Shown piece after piece: positions 10,470 through 21,048 of a stretch of 64,000 nt of DNA. How positions within the stretch are numbered: position 1 is the first letter of the stretch; the number at the start of each line of letters is the position of its first letter. This stretch comes from Ichthyophis bannanicus (Eukaryota > Chordata > Amphibia > Gymnophiona > Ichthyophiidae). Location of the stretch: assembly GCA_033557465.1 (NCBI GenBank), contig CM066032.1:60982955-61046954 (forward strand), read 5' to 3'. The translations under genes and the position numbers were made by a program. Below the pieces are notes generated by a model, which did no database searches, had not been told where the DNA came from, and saw only the letters and a list, made by a program, of their open reading frames with translations.

Positions 10470-10594
10470 GGGGCTGATGGGAGAGACCAGCAGGCTATAT
10501 CCAGTGATGTCACGATTTTGACATGCCAGTCTCCAAGCTGCAGGAGGAGGTGCACTATCCAGAGGTGGAGGACTAAACTGGAGGAACGATAAGG
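10470..10594. repeat. DIRS-A 5' inverted terminal repeat
   Basis: Reverse complement of 3303-3462. It ends at about 10594, as judged from the sequence fused in the internal complementary region. Confidence 0.85.
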
Positions 10595-10764
10595 AACACA
10601 AGTTTGTCCTCTAGTACCTTTTCATGGGGTCAGAAAGTAAAAAATAACCAAGTGGCATTTTACTACGAATGTGATAGATAATCTTACTTTCTGGGATGTA
10701 CACTTTGCTATAGTTTCATTGAAACTATGAACATTTCAATAAAGAGAACTGAGGGAGCAGAGTA

Positions 10765-11030
10765 ATGACATACAGAAACCTAAAATGTGATGGCAGGCTC
10801 ATCTAGTCTGCCCAATTTACTTCCTTGTACAATGCCACAGACCCTAGATCTCTAGCCTTCCCTTTCTTTCTTTGCATGTAATCTCAGGTCTCCTTCAAAT
10901 CTGTTACACTTTTTGCCTTTATCCACTGTCAGCATCCTCTTGAGAAGCTGTCTCCCTCCTGTGAAGAAATACATTCTAATATCACTCCCAAGTCTACACT
11001 TTTTAGGTTTCGTCTACAAAGGTTGTGTGT
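10765..11030 (-). mobile_element. CR1-like LINE 3' fragment
   Basis: The words GGCTCATCTAGTCTGCCC and the later AGAAATACATTCTAATATCAC parallel the 3' untranslated and C-terminal parts of the CR1 copies at 33279-33990 and 49468-49611. Strongly decayed, no ORF. Confidence 0.5.
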
Positions 11031-11149
11031 GTTAGTATTGTGTTATGGTGATTACTTGGTCTTCCCATTCAGACCTTTACCTAGCAAAATACACTCAGGG
11101 CAGTTTCTCCAAACGGGTTAAGTTTTGTGCATACGATGATAGTCATGAA

Positions 11150-11451
11150 CCTCGCTTTTAAGCCAGGGTATGTGGAGTATGATCTCTGTCTTTCAAATTT
11201 ACTGTTAATGCTCGGCGTAGTGCTTGCATCGTGCCACAGGGCACCTCCTGCTGGAGTTCATAAGATGTAACATGTACGGATAGTTTGTCCAGATGTTTAT
11301 CAAGCCGGTGGCACCCAACACGATGAAAAATATTTCTGTATCTTTCTGCCACATTGTGCTGGTACTTCAGGATATTCTGCCTCTCCATTCCTATAAAATT
11401 CTTCTGCTGATTTTTAAAGACTATCGCCTGCCTTCCATGCTGTGAAGGCAT
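11150..11451 (-). mobile_element. R2/Dong-like LINE C-terminal fragment
   Basis: The minus-strand frame 11451-11158 encodes the very C-terminus of a non-LTR retrotransposon protein, with CHRLDKHLDKLSVHVTSYEL and ALRRALTVNLKDRDHTPHT. A second copy of the same segment is at 38425-38690. The family is inferred from the restriction-like-endonuclease block seen near 42130-42180 in that second copy. Confidence 0.55.
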
Positions 11452-11544
11452 TTTGTGTGGCTATTTACATGGGAGGGGTGGGAGGGGAGAGGCTGTTTCA
11501 TCAGAATCCCTTTCCACAGATCTACTCCTGCTTCTTCACAACTT

Positions 11545-12090
11545 TCTTCTACTACTACTACTATTATATTTGTATAATGCTACAAGGTGTAGGCAGCGCT
11601 GTACATACAGATATAAGACAAAGTCCCTGCTCATCAAAGCTTACAATCTAATCAAGCAAAACACATAGTGAAACTGGGGACTAGAGTCTGGCAAGATGCA
11701 CATAAGCAGTAGACAAGAGAATGAGGAGCATCAGGATCCAAAGGCAACCTTCAAGAGGTGGGTCTTCAGCTTGGACTTGAATAGGACCAGAGAAGGAGCC
11801 CGATGCACTGACTCGGGTAGTTTGTTCCAGGCATATGGAGCAGCAAGATGGAATGGACGAAGTCTGGAGTTGGCAGTGGCAGAGAAGGGCACAGATAAAA
11901 GGGATCTGCCAGAGGGGCGGACTTCCCAAGGAGGGGTGTAGAGTGAGATAAGAGAGGAAAGGTAGCGAGGAGCCGCAAAATGAATTGCACTTGTAGGTCA
12001 ATAGGAGAAGTTTGAACTGGATGCGGAATTGGATTGGGAGCCAGTGAAGTGACTTGAGAAGAGGGAGTAAAGAGATTTTTTCTGAACACA
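11545..12090 (-). mobile_element. L2-type LINE 3' fragment
   Basis: The plus strand starts with (ACT)n and a segment common to L2 3' ends (CAAGGTGTAGGCAGCGCTGT, AAGCTTACAATCTAATC). The minus strand then encodes the L2 RT C-terminal motif LLKSLHWLPIQFRIQFKLLL. Frames are broken and the 5' part is missing; it is cut by the CR1 tail at 12086. Confidence 0.7.
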
Positions 12091-12232
12091 ATATAAGCAT
12101 TGTGAAACCTGTGTCTTTTGGGGAAACTGCAAGGTACTTGTGACCTAGATTGGCCACTGTTGGAAACAGGATACTGGGCTTGATGGACCTTGGTCTGACT
12201 CAGTATGGCATATCTTATGTTCGTATGTTCTG
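12086..12232 (+). mobile_element. CR1 3'-end fragment
   Basis: About 147 bases nearly identical to the 3' end of the CR1 at 53160-53318, including GGGCTTGATGGACCTTGGTC and an 8-bp tandem tail of TTATGTTC type. The 8-bp tail is the hallmark of CR1 ends. Confidence 0.85.
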
Positions 12233-13084
12233 TATATAGGGAGAGGCAATTCTAATTTCTGCTAAATGCTCTTTGAATAAACAGCTCCTTTATTACAAGG
12301 ACCTGCAGACAGATAGTGCAGGCTTTCAGCCTTAATGTTGGTAATTTTATAACAGGGTTCCTATTTTATAAAGGTGCCTATGTATCTTCCTAAAATAGGC
12401 TCCCAGATCAAGACCCAATAGTGCACAAATGCAGGCATACAGTATACATTTATACCCGTTCCAAAGGTGGTGTAAATTTGTGCGTGTACTCTGTGTCCTG
12501 TGTATTTTATAAAATATACGTGTATGTTGCAACCCCCCCCCCCCCCGCCCCCTGCTTCACCCAGACTATACTTCCAGAATGATTGCATAAAGGCAGGCCC
12601 ACATTTCCTGTGCATATGCTTTTTATGCACTTGCAGTCGTGCAATTTTATAAAAGCCTTTTGTTGCATGTCAAACAGCCTTTACATGCAGAAAATGCTTT
12701 ATAAAATGACCACCAATTATGGTCTGTCGAAGAACGAGAGCCCCACAACTATACTGAAGAAATCCCAGTGTGTCAAGTCTGTTAGTTCTATGTAGTCCCT
12801 TTAAATCAGTGGTTCTCATTCCAAGTTTTAGGATACATCTAGCCAGTTGATTTTTCAGGATATCCATAATGAATATGTATGAGAGAGATTTGCATGCACT
12901 GCCTCCATCTCATCTTTATTCACCAGAAATATCCTGAAAACCCAAATGGCTGAGTGTATCTTGTGTTACTGCATCATACTCCCTTCTCAGATCATATTCA
13001 AATCAAGACAAAAAACTCATGTTTTTATTTGAGGTTGCTTTAACATTGTGAGCACTTCCTTACAGTGAATACATTCCCCTGGAC
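12233..13084. other. Noncoding; includes a poly(C) tract and a palindromic MITE-like repeat
   Basis: No coding signal. A C-rich homopolymer of about 15-20 bases sits at 12533-12552. From 12807 to 12971 a hAT-like start (CAGTGGTTCTCA) is followed by an imperfect inverted repeat built on TTTTCAGGATATCCATAATG and its complement around CAGAAATATCCTGAAAA. I found no matching target duplication for it. Confidence 0.4.
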
Positions 13085-13673
13085 TCTCATTTGTCATGTA
13101 TGTTTATTTATTCATTGCCAGGCATTTTCATTTACCATTTTCAGAGTTTGCAAAACAGTTTCCAGTTAAAATGACAAGACTGCAAAAGAGAAAGTTAAAC
13201 TAGATAAAATCTGGTAAAAAAATAGATGGTTTACAGTTAAAGTAACATTAATAATTCTGAAAAAAAGGTTACAACAGAGAAACATCAGAGTAAAAGGAGA
13301 CAAGGAGATTGGTGGGTAAAAGGGGAAGGGTTTTGTGGGCGGAAATGAAATTGCTCAGCAAAGGCCTGCAAAAAGAAAAAAGATTTTCAGTGGTTTTGAA
13401 TGGCTTATAACTGGATTCTGAGGAATTCCAGAGAGATGAAGCCGCACAATGATGAGAGGTACTGTATCACAGTGCACTTAGTTTGCTGGCACATGTTGAG
13501 GAAGAGATAGAGAGATGAAAGGATAGGTAAAAATGGGGGATACCAGTGTAAAAGGATTTGTGTGCCGTTTGATAGTGACATTTTGTATGTTTTGAAGATA
13601 TCGAGGCATCAAATGTATTACATCCCAAACAATATCATGTTCTGAGCACAACACAGTCCACTTCTCTGGAATA
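13085..13673 (-). mobile_element. L2-like LINE, 3' part (host of the nest)
   Basis: The minus strand encodes decayed L2-like C-terminal residues (HTNPFTLVSPIFTYPF, IVRLHLSGIPQNP) and ends in a TTTATTTATT tail near 13101-13112. It is the 3' half of the LINE whose 5' half lies at 28619-29560; a hAT element with its own contents separates them. Confidence 0.5.
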
Positions 13674-13681
13674 GTCTAGCA
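13674..13681. repeat. 8-bp TSD GTCTAGCA, left
   Basis: Perfect match to 28611-28618 on the far side of the hAT element. Confidence 0.85.
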
Positions 13682-14049
13682 CAGCGTTTCCCAAACTGTG
13701 GGTTGCAACCCCAAATGGGGTCACAAAATCCTCATTTTGGATTGGAGTCGGGGTGGGGTGAATCACACTTTCGGGAGGCCACCTCATGTCAAATCCAGCC
13801 CGCCGTCCACTGCCGGTAACAAAGGTAGTACAAGCGCAGGGCCTTTCTGATACAAGCATGCGCATGCCTCTAAGACCATGCCAGTCCTCCCTGTCCTGCC
13901 TCTCTGATGCATACTTAGAGGCACACAAGTGCTTGTATCAGAAAGGCCCTGTGCTTGTGCCACCTTTGATCAGAGGCGGTGGGCAGCAGAGAGGAAGATT
14001 AGATTTGGACAAAGTTCTGGTATGCGGGTTGGGAGGTTGGAGTATCAAT

Positions 14050-14600
14050 GCACAGCAAAGGAAAGGAAGAAAAACAGGAGATCCTTGACATGGGGGTGGA
14101 GGGAGACTGAAAGGGGGAGACATTGGGTGACAGAGGGGTGGATGCTGGACATGGGGGGGAATAAGGAGACAGAGGAGTAATGCTGTACATCAGGGAGGAC
14201 ACAGGGAGACAAAGGGGTGATGCTGGATATGGAGGGGAGTTCATAGGGAGACAGAGGTGATGCTAGACGTGGGGAGGATGGGCAAGGGAGATAGTGAGGT
14301 TAGGGAGAGAAATAAGGGAGATGATAGATGTGGGGGAATAGAGAGCATAGGGGAAATGCAGATGTGAGGGAGAGAGAAGGGGAAGACATTGGGCTGGGAG
14401 GGTTAGAGAAGACAAAAACACAGCAGGAAGGGGGAGAGAGGGGGTGAAGAGACCAGATGGGGGAAAGAAAGGGGGGAAGACTTTGGATGAGAGGGAGAGA
14501 GAGGGAGATGATGCTGGGCAGACAATGTGGGATAAGAATGCAGGATGGGGGGGGGGGGAGTAGGTAAAGGGGGAGGGGGGAAGGAAGCGGCAGATGGCCT
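14050..14600. repeat. Purine-rich minisatellite, 40-bp period
   Basis: The words CTGGACATGGGG (and variants) recur at 14144, 14183, 14223 and 14263, a spacing of 39-40 bases, with GGGAGACAGAGG between them. The array then decays into GGGAGAGA-rich DNA. Long Ser/Pro-rich antisense frames here are by-products of composition. Confidence 0.75.
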
Positions 14601-14734
14601 GCAGTCTGGAAAACAGAGTTAAAAGATAGGACGTAGAATCCAAACACTGAGACCAAGGCAGTTAGAAAAATTAAAATAGTCAGAACATAAAGGTAAATAA
14701 TTTTTTTCAGTTTAATGACCAGAATATATCAGTT

Positions 14735-14885
14735 TTAGAATTTATATATGCTATCTTTATATTTTGATTAGCACAACGAGTAGGCCAGGCTAACACCATA
14801 CAACATACAGAAAGACTTTTTTTTGTCAGACCGTAGATGAGGACGACAAAACCCTCTTGAAATAAACTGTCCTTTTTAATCATTT
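14735..14885. repeat. PLE inverted terminal repeat, 3' side
   Basis: Its reverse complement matches 26700-26830, sharing AAAGTCTTTCT, AGGGTTTTG and GTGCTAAT/GTGCTGAT blocks with scattered mismatches. Confidence 0.65.
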
Positions 14886-14977
14886 GAAAGTAAAATAGGC
14901 AATAGATGAGAACAAAGTAGCACTTAGCTTTTGTAGAAATAAGGCTTAAAGAACAGTCCCTCAATGCACATTACCAT

Positions 14978-15060
14978 TCCAACGGGTATACACAATGCAG
15001 TATCGTGTTTCGAACCTGCTAAGAATATTTAAAAAAGGGGGCTCTGTTTCAGGTGTACTG
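14978..15060 (-). ncRNA. Hammerhead-ribozyme-like motif in the PLE end
   Basis: On the minus strand, ACCTGAAACA is followed by GAGCC, a loop and GGTTC (five possible pairs, helix II). Then come GAAA, CACGAT, a loop and ATTGTG (six possible pairs, helix III) and a GTA cleavage-type triplet. PLEs are known to carry hammerhead motifs in their terminal repeats. The 5' core differs from the canonical CUGAUGA, so this copy may be inactive. Confidence 0.4.
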
Positions 15061-15308
15061 CTCCCAATGGTCGGTCAAAAAAGGGATTCTCGTTAGCCAG
15101 TAGAGATTAAAGGTCCAAACAGCCTCAAGTCAAAGCTGCTCTTAAATGCCATGTTAAGCGTGTGACATCAGAACCAGCTGGGAGTAAATCCGCCTATTTC
15201 ACTTAGCAACAGGCTCAAAACAATGAAAGTGTAAAGGCCTAAATATGACAGTGTTCAAAGAATACTCTGCCAATCATGTCCCAGATTAAGGCCAGCCACA
15301 GCCACTGT

Positions 15309-15880
15309 TTACAACATGAAAATCCACCTTTGTTCGATAAGTTGCAACCGGGATACCCGATCACCATCCTGCGGGGTCGGAGGTATTCTATCCATCACTC
15401 GCCAAGAAAACTGGTGAAAAGAATGATCCATATGTAAACAGCATTGAACTATGAGGGCAGATACGATCTTGATACTGATTCTGGAGGCATCTTCAGAAAG
15501 CCGTGTCTTAAAAGTCCGAGCGGTATAGCCATCATATTTGAGGCCACAGGGACATGAAAGCAAGTATACCACAAAATCCGATTCACAGGTGCTAAACCAC
15601 TTGGCCTGATAGATCTTATGAGTGGTCTGACTGCACCAAGTCTCACCGCTAACAGTGCGATCATAAAATCGGCAGTTGCCACAGGGAAAGTGTCCCGCAA
15701 AGACGGGGCAACTTCTGTCAGTGGAGACGTGCGAACCACCAAATCCCTTATGTTATTGCCCCTAGTGTAAGCAATATCAGATCCTTTTGAAAACATGGAT
15801 ATAACTGTAGGACATGCCAATGTTTGCAAGTAAGACCACCACTTCAGGCGCTCTATCCATAAATAGAAGGACACCTACCA
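15309..15880 (-). pseudogene. PLE linker and GIY-YIG endonuclease
   Basis: The frame 15572-15309 encodes VYLLSCPCGLKYDGYTAR, then FKTRLSE and a segment ending LQLIEQRWIFML, the GIY-YIG nuclease pattern of canonical Penelope-like elements. This nuclease nicks target DNA to prime reverse transcription. The linker upstream (TRGNNIRDLVVRTSPL) is in another frame, so at least one frameshift lies near 15650-15700. It follows the RT block at 16246-16497. Confidence 0.8.
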
Positions 15881-16245
15881 GTTTATATTCAACCTTGTAA
15901 GGATTGAACTGGAATATTGGTATCCTTGAGGAGCCAACAACCACTCTCTATGTGTGTTAAGGGCCCGCTAATAAGCTTTACGGATGACATCACTCAGATA
16001 AACTCTGGCTACCAATCGAATACTAAGTTCATGAGCATGAACCTTAAAATCTTCCATAGAAGTACAAATCCGACGTGAACATAAAAATTGTCCATAGGCA
16101 AGTCCCCTCTTAAGTGGGCCAGGGTGGAAACTGATACCGGAGTAGGCTATTTTTCTGAACTGGTTTTCAGTAAAGTGTAGTAATCAAATGGTCCTCATTC
16201 CTGAATATAGCCAAATCAAGGAATTCAATAGATGTGCTGTCCGCC

Positions 16246-16497
16246 TTAGCTGTGAATTGTATTAGATTTACAACTATTAAGCCAGGTCAAAAAATTACCC
16301 AGATCATCACGAGAACCCGTCCAAACAAGAAAAATGTCATCTAAAAAACATTTCCATAAAGGAACAAACCAGAACCAATGTGAAGGACAGATCAGTGTTT
16401 CTTTAAAATTGGCCATATACAGTGTAGCCACAGAAGGTGCCATAGTGGCCCCCATTGTGAAGCCGAATACTTGTAAATAGAAGATGCCATCATACAT
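16246..16497 (-). pseudogene. PLE reverse transcriptase, palm region
   Basis: Encodes GIFYLQVFGFTMGATMAPSV, then ATLYMANFKETL and the catalytic loop KCFLDDIFLVWTG, where FLDD stands for the Penelope YxDD. The frame continues from 19590 across the L2 insertion. Confidence 0.8.
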
Positions 16498-16708
16498 TTA
16501 TTTTATTTATTTATTTATTTAACTGCATTTATATACCGCTTTTCACCGGGTCAAAGCGGTGTAACATATAACAAAAGGGGGTTGCAATACTTTAAAGGGT
16601 GGGGCCATCACCAGGGGGGCAACATTTATTGAATTTGGGATGGACATAGACATGTACACTTCTGCTGTATCTAAATATTAGTTCATGCGGATAGGGTGGA
16701 TTTTCTGT

Positions 16709-17188
16709 TCAGAGATGTTCACGGAATAGGATTGTTTTCAGCTGTTTCTTGAATGATGTGATGTCAGCGTTGTTCCTGATGTGGTTTGGCAGAGAGTTCC
16801 AGAGGGATGGAGCATAAAGTTCGAAGGCTCTGTTGCAGGTCCGTTGTGTGGATTTGGTTCTTTTGTGGGGGACGACGATGGAGTTATTTGAGGATTGTCT
16901 GGTTGGTCTGCTGTGGGATGGGCGAGGCAGTAGGGGGTGGAGTGAGGTGTTCCGTGTTTGGTGGATAGTCTTGTGGGTGAGTAGGATAGCTTTGTACTTG
17001 ATTCTTGCTTCAATTGGAAGGATGTGGAGGTCTCTTAGGATTGGGGTGATGTGATCCCGTTTTTTCGCATTCTGAATAATCCTTGCTGTAGTATTTAAGG
17101 CAGTTCGGAGGGGGTTGGTTTGTGAGGCGGGAAGTCCATGGTAGATTATGTTGCAGAAGTCCAGATGAGGGAGTGTCACAGCTTGCAT
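16709..17188 (-). pseudogene. L2 reverse transcriptase C-terminal domain
   Basis: A 159-codon frame with PHLDFCNIIYHGLP, DHITPILRDLHILPIEARI and the terminal FKKQLKTILFREHL, the usual C-terminal segment of L2 proteins. A frame break between 17188 and 17304 separates it from the RT. Confidence 0.85.
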
Positions 17189-17303
17189 TACCGTCCTGAA
17201 GTCGTGAGGTTCTAGGAGGGGTCGGAGGCGTTGTACAGTTTTAGTTTTGTGGAATATCGTCCCGGCGGTCTTGTTGATTTGATGTTTAAAGGTGAGAGCT
17301 TGG

Positions 17304-19583
17304 TCAATGATAATGCCTTATTTGAGGCTGGATTCGAATTTGCGTGGTTCCCATGTTGAGGTGGGTAGGTGGTTTGAAGTCTGGTTCTTTTGTCACTATA
17401 AGGGCTTCAGTTTTCTTTATGTTGATGGATAGGTTGTTCTCTTGTAGCCAGTTGGCCACATCGGTGAAGCAGGCTGATAGTTGGTCATTTGTTGGGTTGG
17501 TGGTTGTAATCGGTGCGTAGAGCATTATGTCGTCAGCGTATATGTGGAAGTTGATGTTGTGGGTGCGTATGATTGAGCATAGTGGACGGAGATATATATT
17601 GAACAGCATGGCTGATAGGGTGGATCCTTGAGGTACTCCTTGATGTTGCTGGTAGGGGGGCGAGGTTGTGGTAACATAGTAACATAGTAAGTGACGGCAG
17701 ATAAAGACCAGCATGGTCCATCTAGTCTGCCCAGCCATGAAGGTGCGGATCCGTTGCTGTCTGTTGGTTAAATAGGATCTGAACCATTGGAGTACAGTGT
17801 CTTTGATTCCGATTGATTGGAGTCTGCGTATGAGGATTTCATGGGAGATTGTGTCAAAGGCCGCTGATATATCTAGGAAGATCAGGATGTATCCACATTG
17901 TTTCTCTTGGGTTCCTATGATGAGGGTGTTCATTAGAATGGTCATGAGGGTCTCGACTCCATGTAGTGGCCGGAATCCGTGTTGCTGCGGGTCTAGTATG
18001 TCGTTGATGTCCAGATGATCTTGAAGCTGGTGTTGGACTACCTTTTCTATTATCTTGGCGGTAAGGGGGAGGCTCGCAACTGGTCTGTAGGAGGTGGGGT
18101 CCAGGGGGTCCAGGTTGTTTTTTTTCATGGTTGGTCGAATGATTGTTGTCTTGAGGGCGTCCGGCATGTATCCTTGTTTAAAGGATTCGTTTATGATGTG
18201 GGTTAATGGAGCACTCAGGTCTTCCTTGGTTTTCTTTATCCAGTCCGTAGGGCAGGGGTCTAGCAGGGATGTAGTGGTGCTCAGACAGGAGATGGTGGAA
18301 GATATCTCTTCTTTTGAGGTTGTGTCGAACGTATTCCAGTCTGTGTTTATGATGGTGCAAGGATTTGTCTTTATGGTTTCTGCACGGTGGTGTGATTGTT
18401 GAGGTTGTTTGTATTGTCGGGCCAGGAGATCCGGGGGGATATCTGGGAGTTGATCAGAAGTGCTCAGTGCTTTTGTCAGTTTTTTGGCAATTTGGAAGAG
18501 TTCTCGAGGTTTGTTTACAGCTGTTGTGATGATTTTGGTGTGGTAGTTTCTCTTCGCGTTGTCGGTCTTCGAGTGGTATGTAGTGAGTTCATAGAGGTAT
18601 TGCGTTTTGTCCATTTCATTTTTGGTTTTCCTCCATTTCCTTTCTGCTCTTCTAAGTTTGGTTTTTAGTTTCCGGAGGCCAGGGGTGAACCAGCGGGCCT
18701 TTGAGGAGATGGGTCTAGTGCTGGTTTTGTTTATAGTTGCGCTGGATGCTGAGGAGATTGTGGTGTTCCAGTTGTTTATCAGGTCATCTAGGTTGTTGGA
18801 ATTTGTAAGTAGGTTAGGTAGGGTTAGGGTTAGGAAGTCTTCTTTGCTGAATGCTTTGAATCTCCGTGTGCGTTGTGTGTTTCCTCTGTTAGTGTTTGGT
18901 TGGTATGCGTGGGATATGTTGATGATGTAGTGGTCTGACCATGGTACTGGTGAGATTGTTGGACTGCTGCATGAGGAGGCTGTTTGGGAGTTCAGAAATA
19001 TGAGGTCCAGTGTGTTTCCTTTTTCGTGCGTTGGTTCGTTTATGATCTGTGTCAGGTCCATTGCTGTCATGGCGTTGATGAAGGTTTCTGCTTGTGTGCC
19101 TTGGAGTGATGGGAGATTGAAGTCTCCCAAGATAATTTGATCTTTTGAGGGGTCAATGCTTTCAGAGATGAGGTGCAGTATCCTTGGTAGGTCGGAGTTT
19201 GCGGCGGGTGTTCGGTAGACCAGGCATATTGTGAGGTGATTGTTGGTGAGGGTGAGGATGTCTGCTTCATTGGAGGTTTCAGAGGCGTGGATTCATAGGT
19301 GGAGGTTGTCCTTTGCAATGATGGCTACGCCTCCGCCTTTTGCGTGTGTTCGGGAACAGTGTTGAAGGCTGTATCCGGTTGGTGTCAGTTGGTTCATTAT
19401 TACCGTGTCGGTTTCTGTTAGCCAGGTTTCTGTTCTACACAGGATGTCGATCTTCTCAGATATGATCAGGTCTTGGAGCATGTGGTATTTGTTCCTGACG
19501 GAGCGTGCGTTTATGAGTGAGATGGAGAGGTGCAGGTGGCTTTTGGGGTTGATGGTATGGGGTGGAGTGTGGTGTGTGTGCAA
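17304..19583 (-). pseudogene. L2 endonuclease and reverse transcriptase
   Basis: The main frame (19130-17304, 608 codons) starts within the endonuclease at GDFNLPSL and contains PVPWSDHYII. The RT follows, with DPTSYRPVASLPL, the palm motif FLDISAAFDTISHE, HQGVPQGSTLSAMLFN and the catalytic loop IYADDIMLYAP. The start of the endonuclease (INARSVRNK, ETWL) lies upstream at 19583-19293 in another frame. The protein would nick DNA and prime reverse transcription of its own RNA. About 22 codons of CR1 tail are inserted in frame before the QGVPQGS motif. Confidence 0.85.
17671..17736 (-). mobile_element. CR1 tail inserted in frame in L2 RT
   Basis: About 66 bases with two copies of the 8-bp tail unit (AACATAGT) and the CATCTAGTCTGCCCAGCC block of CR1 3' ends. 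The length is a multiple of three and contains no stop on the L2 strand, so the long L2 frame reads through it. Confidence 0.7.
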
Positions 19584-20042
19584 TAATTCTTAGTAAATAC
19601 ATGTTTTAAAGGTTCTGGCAAAAAATATTTTGGGAGCCACTGAGAAAATTACTGATAAAGCCTCCATTTTATCAATATCTGTGTACAATGCTGTGACATC
19701 TAGCGTGACCAAAAACAACTGATGTAGGAATAGAAACCATTTCCAACATGGAAAGGAAATGAGATTGTCTTTTATATATGAATTAACCAAAGCGACTGCT
19801 CACTGTACAAATACATCACAACATTTTGATAAAGGCTCAAGAAGCAAATCTCTACAGGAGATGATCGGTCGACATGGGGGATGAGACAATTACTTCTGAA
19901 CCTTTGGTACAGTATAAATAACTGGAACCTTAGGAGTCTCCAAACATAAAAAAACATATACCCTTTGAGTTATCCACCCAGCTAGATGTGTACCAATACA
20001 AAGATCCACTATGTGCGCTTTCAAATAAAAAATAGGGTCTTC
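19579..20042 (-). pseudogene. PLE reverse transcriptase, fingers and first palm motif
   Basis: The frame 19790-19590 encodes NSYIKDNLISF and FLVTLDVTALYTDIDK, the Penelope RT A motif, ending RTFKTCIY at the L2 junction. The frame 19957-19772 covers the preceding block with a frameshift between. The left TSD of the L1 insertion is at 20030-20042. Confidence 0.75.
20030..20042. repeat. L1-Tx1 TSD, left
   Basis: Matches 26632-26644 at 12 of 13 positions (core TAGGGTCTTC). Confidence 0.8.
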
Positions 20043-20250
20043 GACTTCCAGTGCATGGTGGGCTAGGGAGGATGCACTTTTCCTGGCTCCAGAGCCTTCT
20101 CCCTTCCCTGACTGATCAACACGAAGCTAGCTCATTGCAATTGCCCTCAAGGGGAAACAGAAACGAAGGGAATACACAGCTGAAACTTGCATAATATTAA
20201 TCTGCTGCTCGCAAATGGCGACAAAGCCCGCCCGGAGAGACAAAGCATGA

Positions 20251-21048
20251 GTGGCAGACCCCAAAATGGCGGAAGGCCAGTTGAATAGTCCGAAGTCCAA
20301 TGTCTCTAGGGGAATGGTTGAGGAGGTTTCCAGGGATGTAGTGCAGGCATTGGAGGAGCACTTTAGTGGTCTGGCGGTGCAGATAGATAATGTGGTGCAG
20401 GCAGTGGCGGAATTCACAGGCCGAATTGAGCAGGCACAGGAAAGAATCTGGCTCCTAGAGGTTGACCATACTCAGGTACAAGCCAAACTGGAACGCATGG
20501 AAGCCCTAGTACAGCAACACGCGGATAAACTTGAGGACCCTGAAAACCATAGGAGGAGGAAAAACCTCTGGTTTATTGGAATTGATGATAAAATCACAGA
20601 CAGAGAATTAAAAGGGTTTCTGGAGGCCTGGATCCTCACAAACTTACCACTCGAAGAGGGGATTGGACCTATAATAATAAAATGGGCGCACAGGCTGGGT
20701 CAGAAGCGTCCCTCAGATAACAAGCCACATGTGGTATTTGCCCGATTCTTGAATGCTTATCAGAAAGAGTGTGTTCTAAGAGCTTCTCGCATACAACACA
20801 GGAAGAATGGTAGCTCCTGTAACCTGCTCATTTTCCAAGACTATTCCGCTGGGATATCAACGAAGTGGCGAGAGTTTAGGGAGGCCTGCAGCATCCTGAT
20901 GCAACAAAATATCAGATTCATGTGGGCATACCCAGCTCGGTTGAGGCTAGAGCAAGGGGGACAGCAATACAGCTTTTCAACTCCGTCAGAAGCAATAGCC
21001 TTCTGTAGCAAACAATGGCCTGTGCAGAGCTCCTTAACTAAGTGCTAA
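20251..21048 (+). CDS. L1 ORF1 RNA-binding protein
   Basis: An uninterrupted 265-codon frame. Residues about 35-105 form a coiled coil with heptad-like Leu/Ile/Val spacing (IEQAQERIWLLEVDHTQVQA). Then DPENHRRRKNLWFIGI opens the RRM, followed by a C-terminal domain with SGISTKW-like and PARLRLEQGG segments. ORF1 proteins trimerise and bind the L1 RNA as a nucleic-acid chaperone in the cytoplasm. The start at 20251 gives the full domain and lies about 200 bases after the element's 5' end. It is the best preserved transposon gene in the window; ORF2 next to it is dead. Confidence 0.85.
   Translation: MADPKMAEGQLNSPKSNVSRGMVEEVSRDVVQALEEHFSGLAVQIDNVVQAVAEFTGRIEQAQERIWLLEVDHTQVQAKLERMEALVQQHADKLEDPENHRRRKNLWFIGIDDKITDRELKGFLEAWILTNLPLEEGIGPIIIKWAHRLGQKRPSDNKPHVVFARFLNAYQKECVLRASRIQHRKNGSSCNLLIFQDYSAGISTKWREFREACSILMQQNIRFMWAYPARLRLEQGGQQYSFSTPSEAIAFCSKQWPVQSSLTKC

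Larger units (their letters stand above)
3303..10594 (-). mobile_element. DIRS-A: DIRS-like YR retrotransposon, subfamily 1
   Basis: A near full-length DIRS element. Order on the minus strand is 5' inverted terminal repeat (10594-10470), leader, gag (9577-8092), reverse transcriptase (about 8091-7452), RNase H (7217-6675), tyrosine recombinase (6393-5364 plus a short tail at 3967-3902), internal complementary region (about 3900-3795) and 3' inverted repeat (3462-3303). DIRS elements integrate through the tyrosine recombinase and leave no target duplication; none is seen. The copy is dead: gag and YR are frameshifted, the RT fingers are deleted, and a 1.4-kb LTR-like insertion splits the YR gene. 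It shares subfamily features with DIRS-D. Confidence 0.9.
16498..19578 (-). mobile_element. L2 LINE inserted in the PLE
   Basis: A fairly complete L2: endonuclease (19583-19067), RT (19130-17304), C-terminal domain (17188-16709), 3' UTR and a (TAAA)n tail (16498-16520). The last 60 bases before the tail (GCGGTATATAAATGCAG-type, complement of 16520-16560) are shared with the SINE at 47985-48277. It interrupts the PLE RT between the RTFKTCIY and MYDGIFYLQ segments, so it is younger than the PLE. Confidence 0.85.

Noticed and set aside
12807..12971. hAT MITE with TSD
   Set aside because: The start and inverted repeat look hAT-like, but the 8 bases on each side do not match, so the boundaries could not be confirmed.
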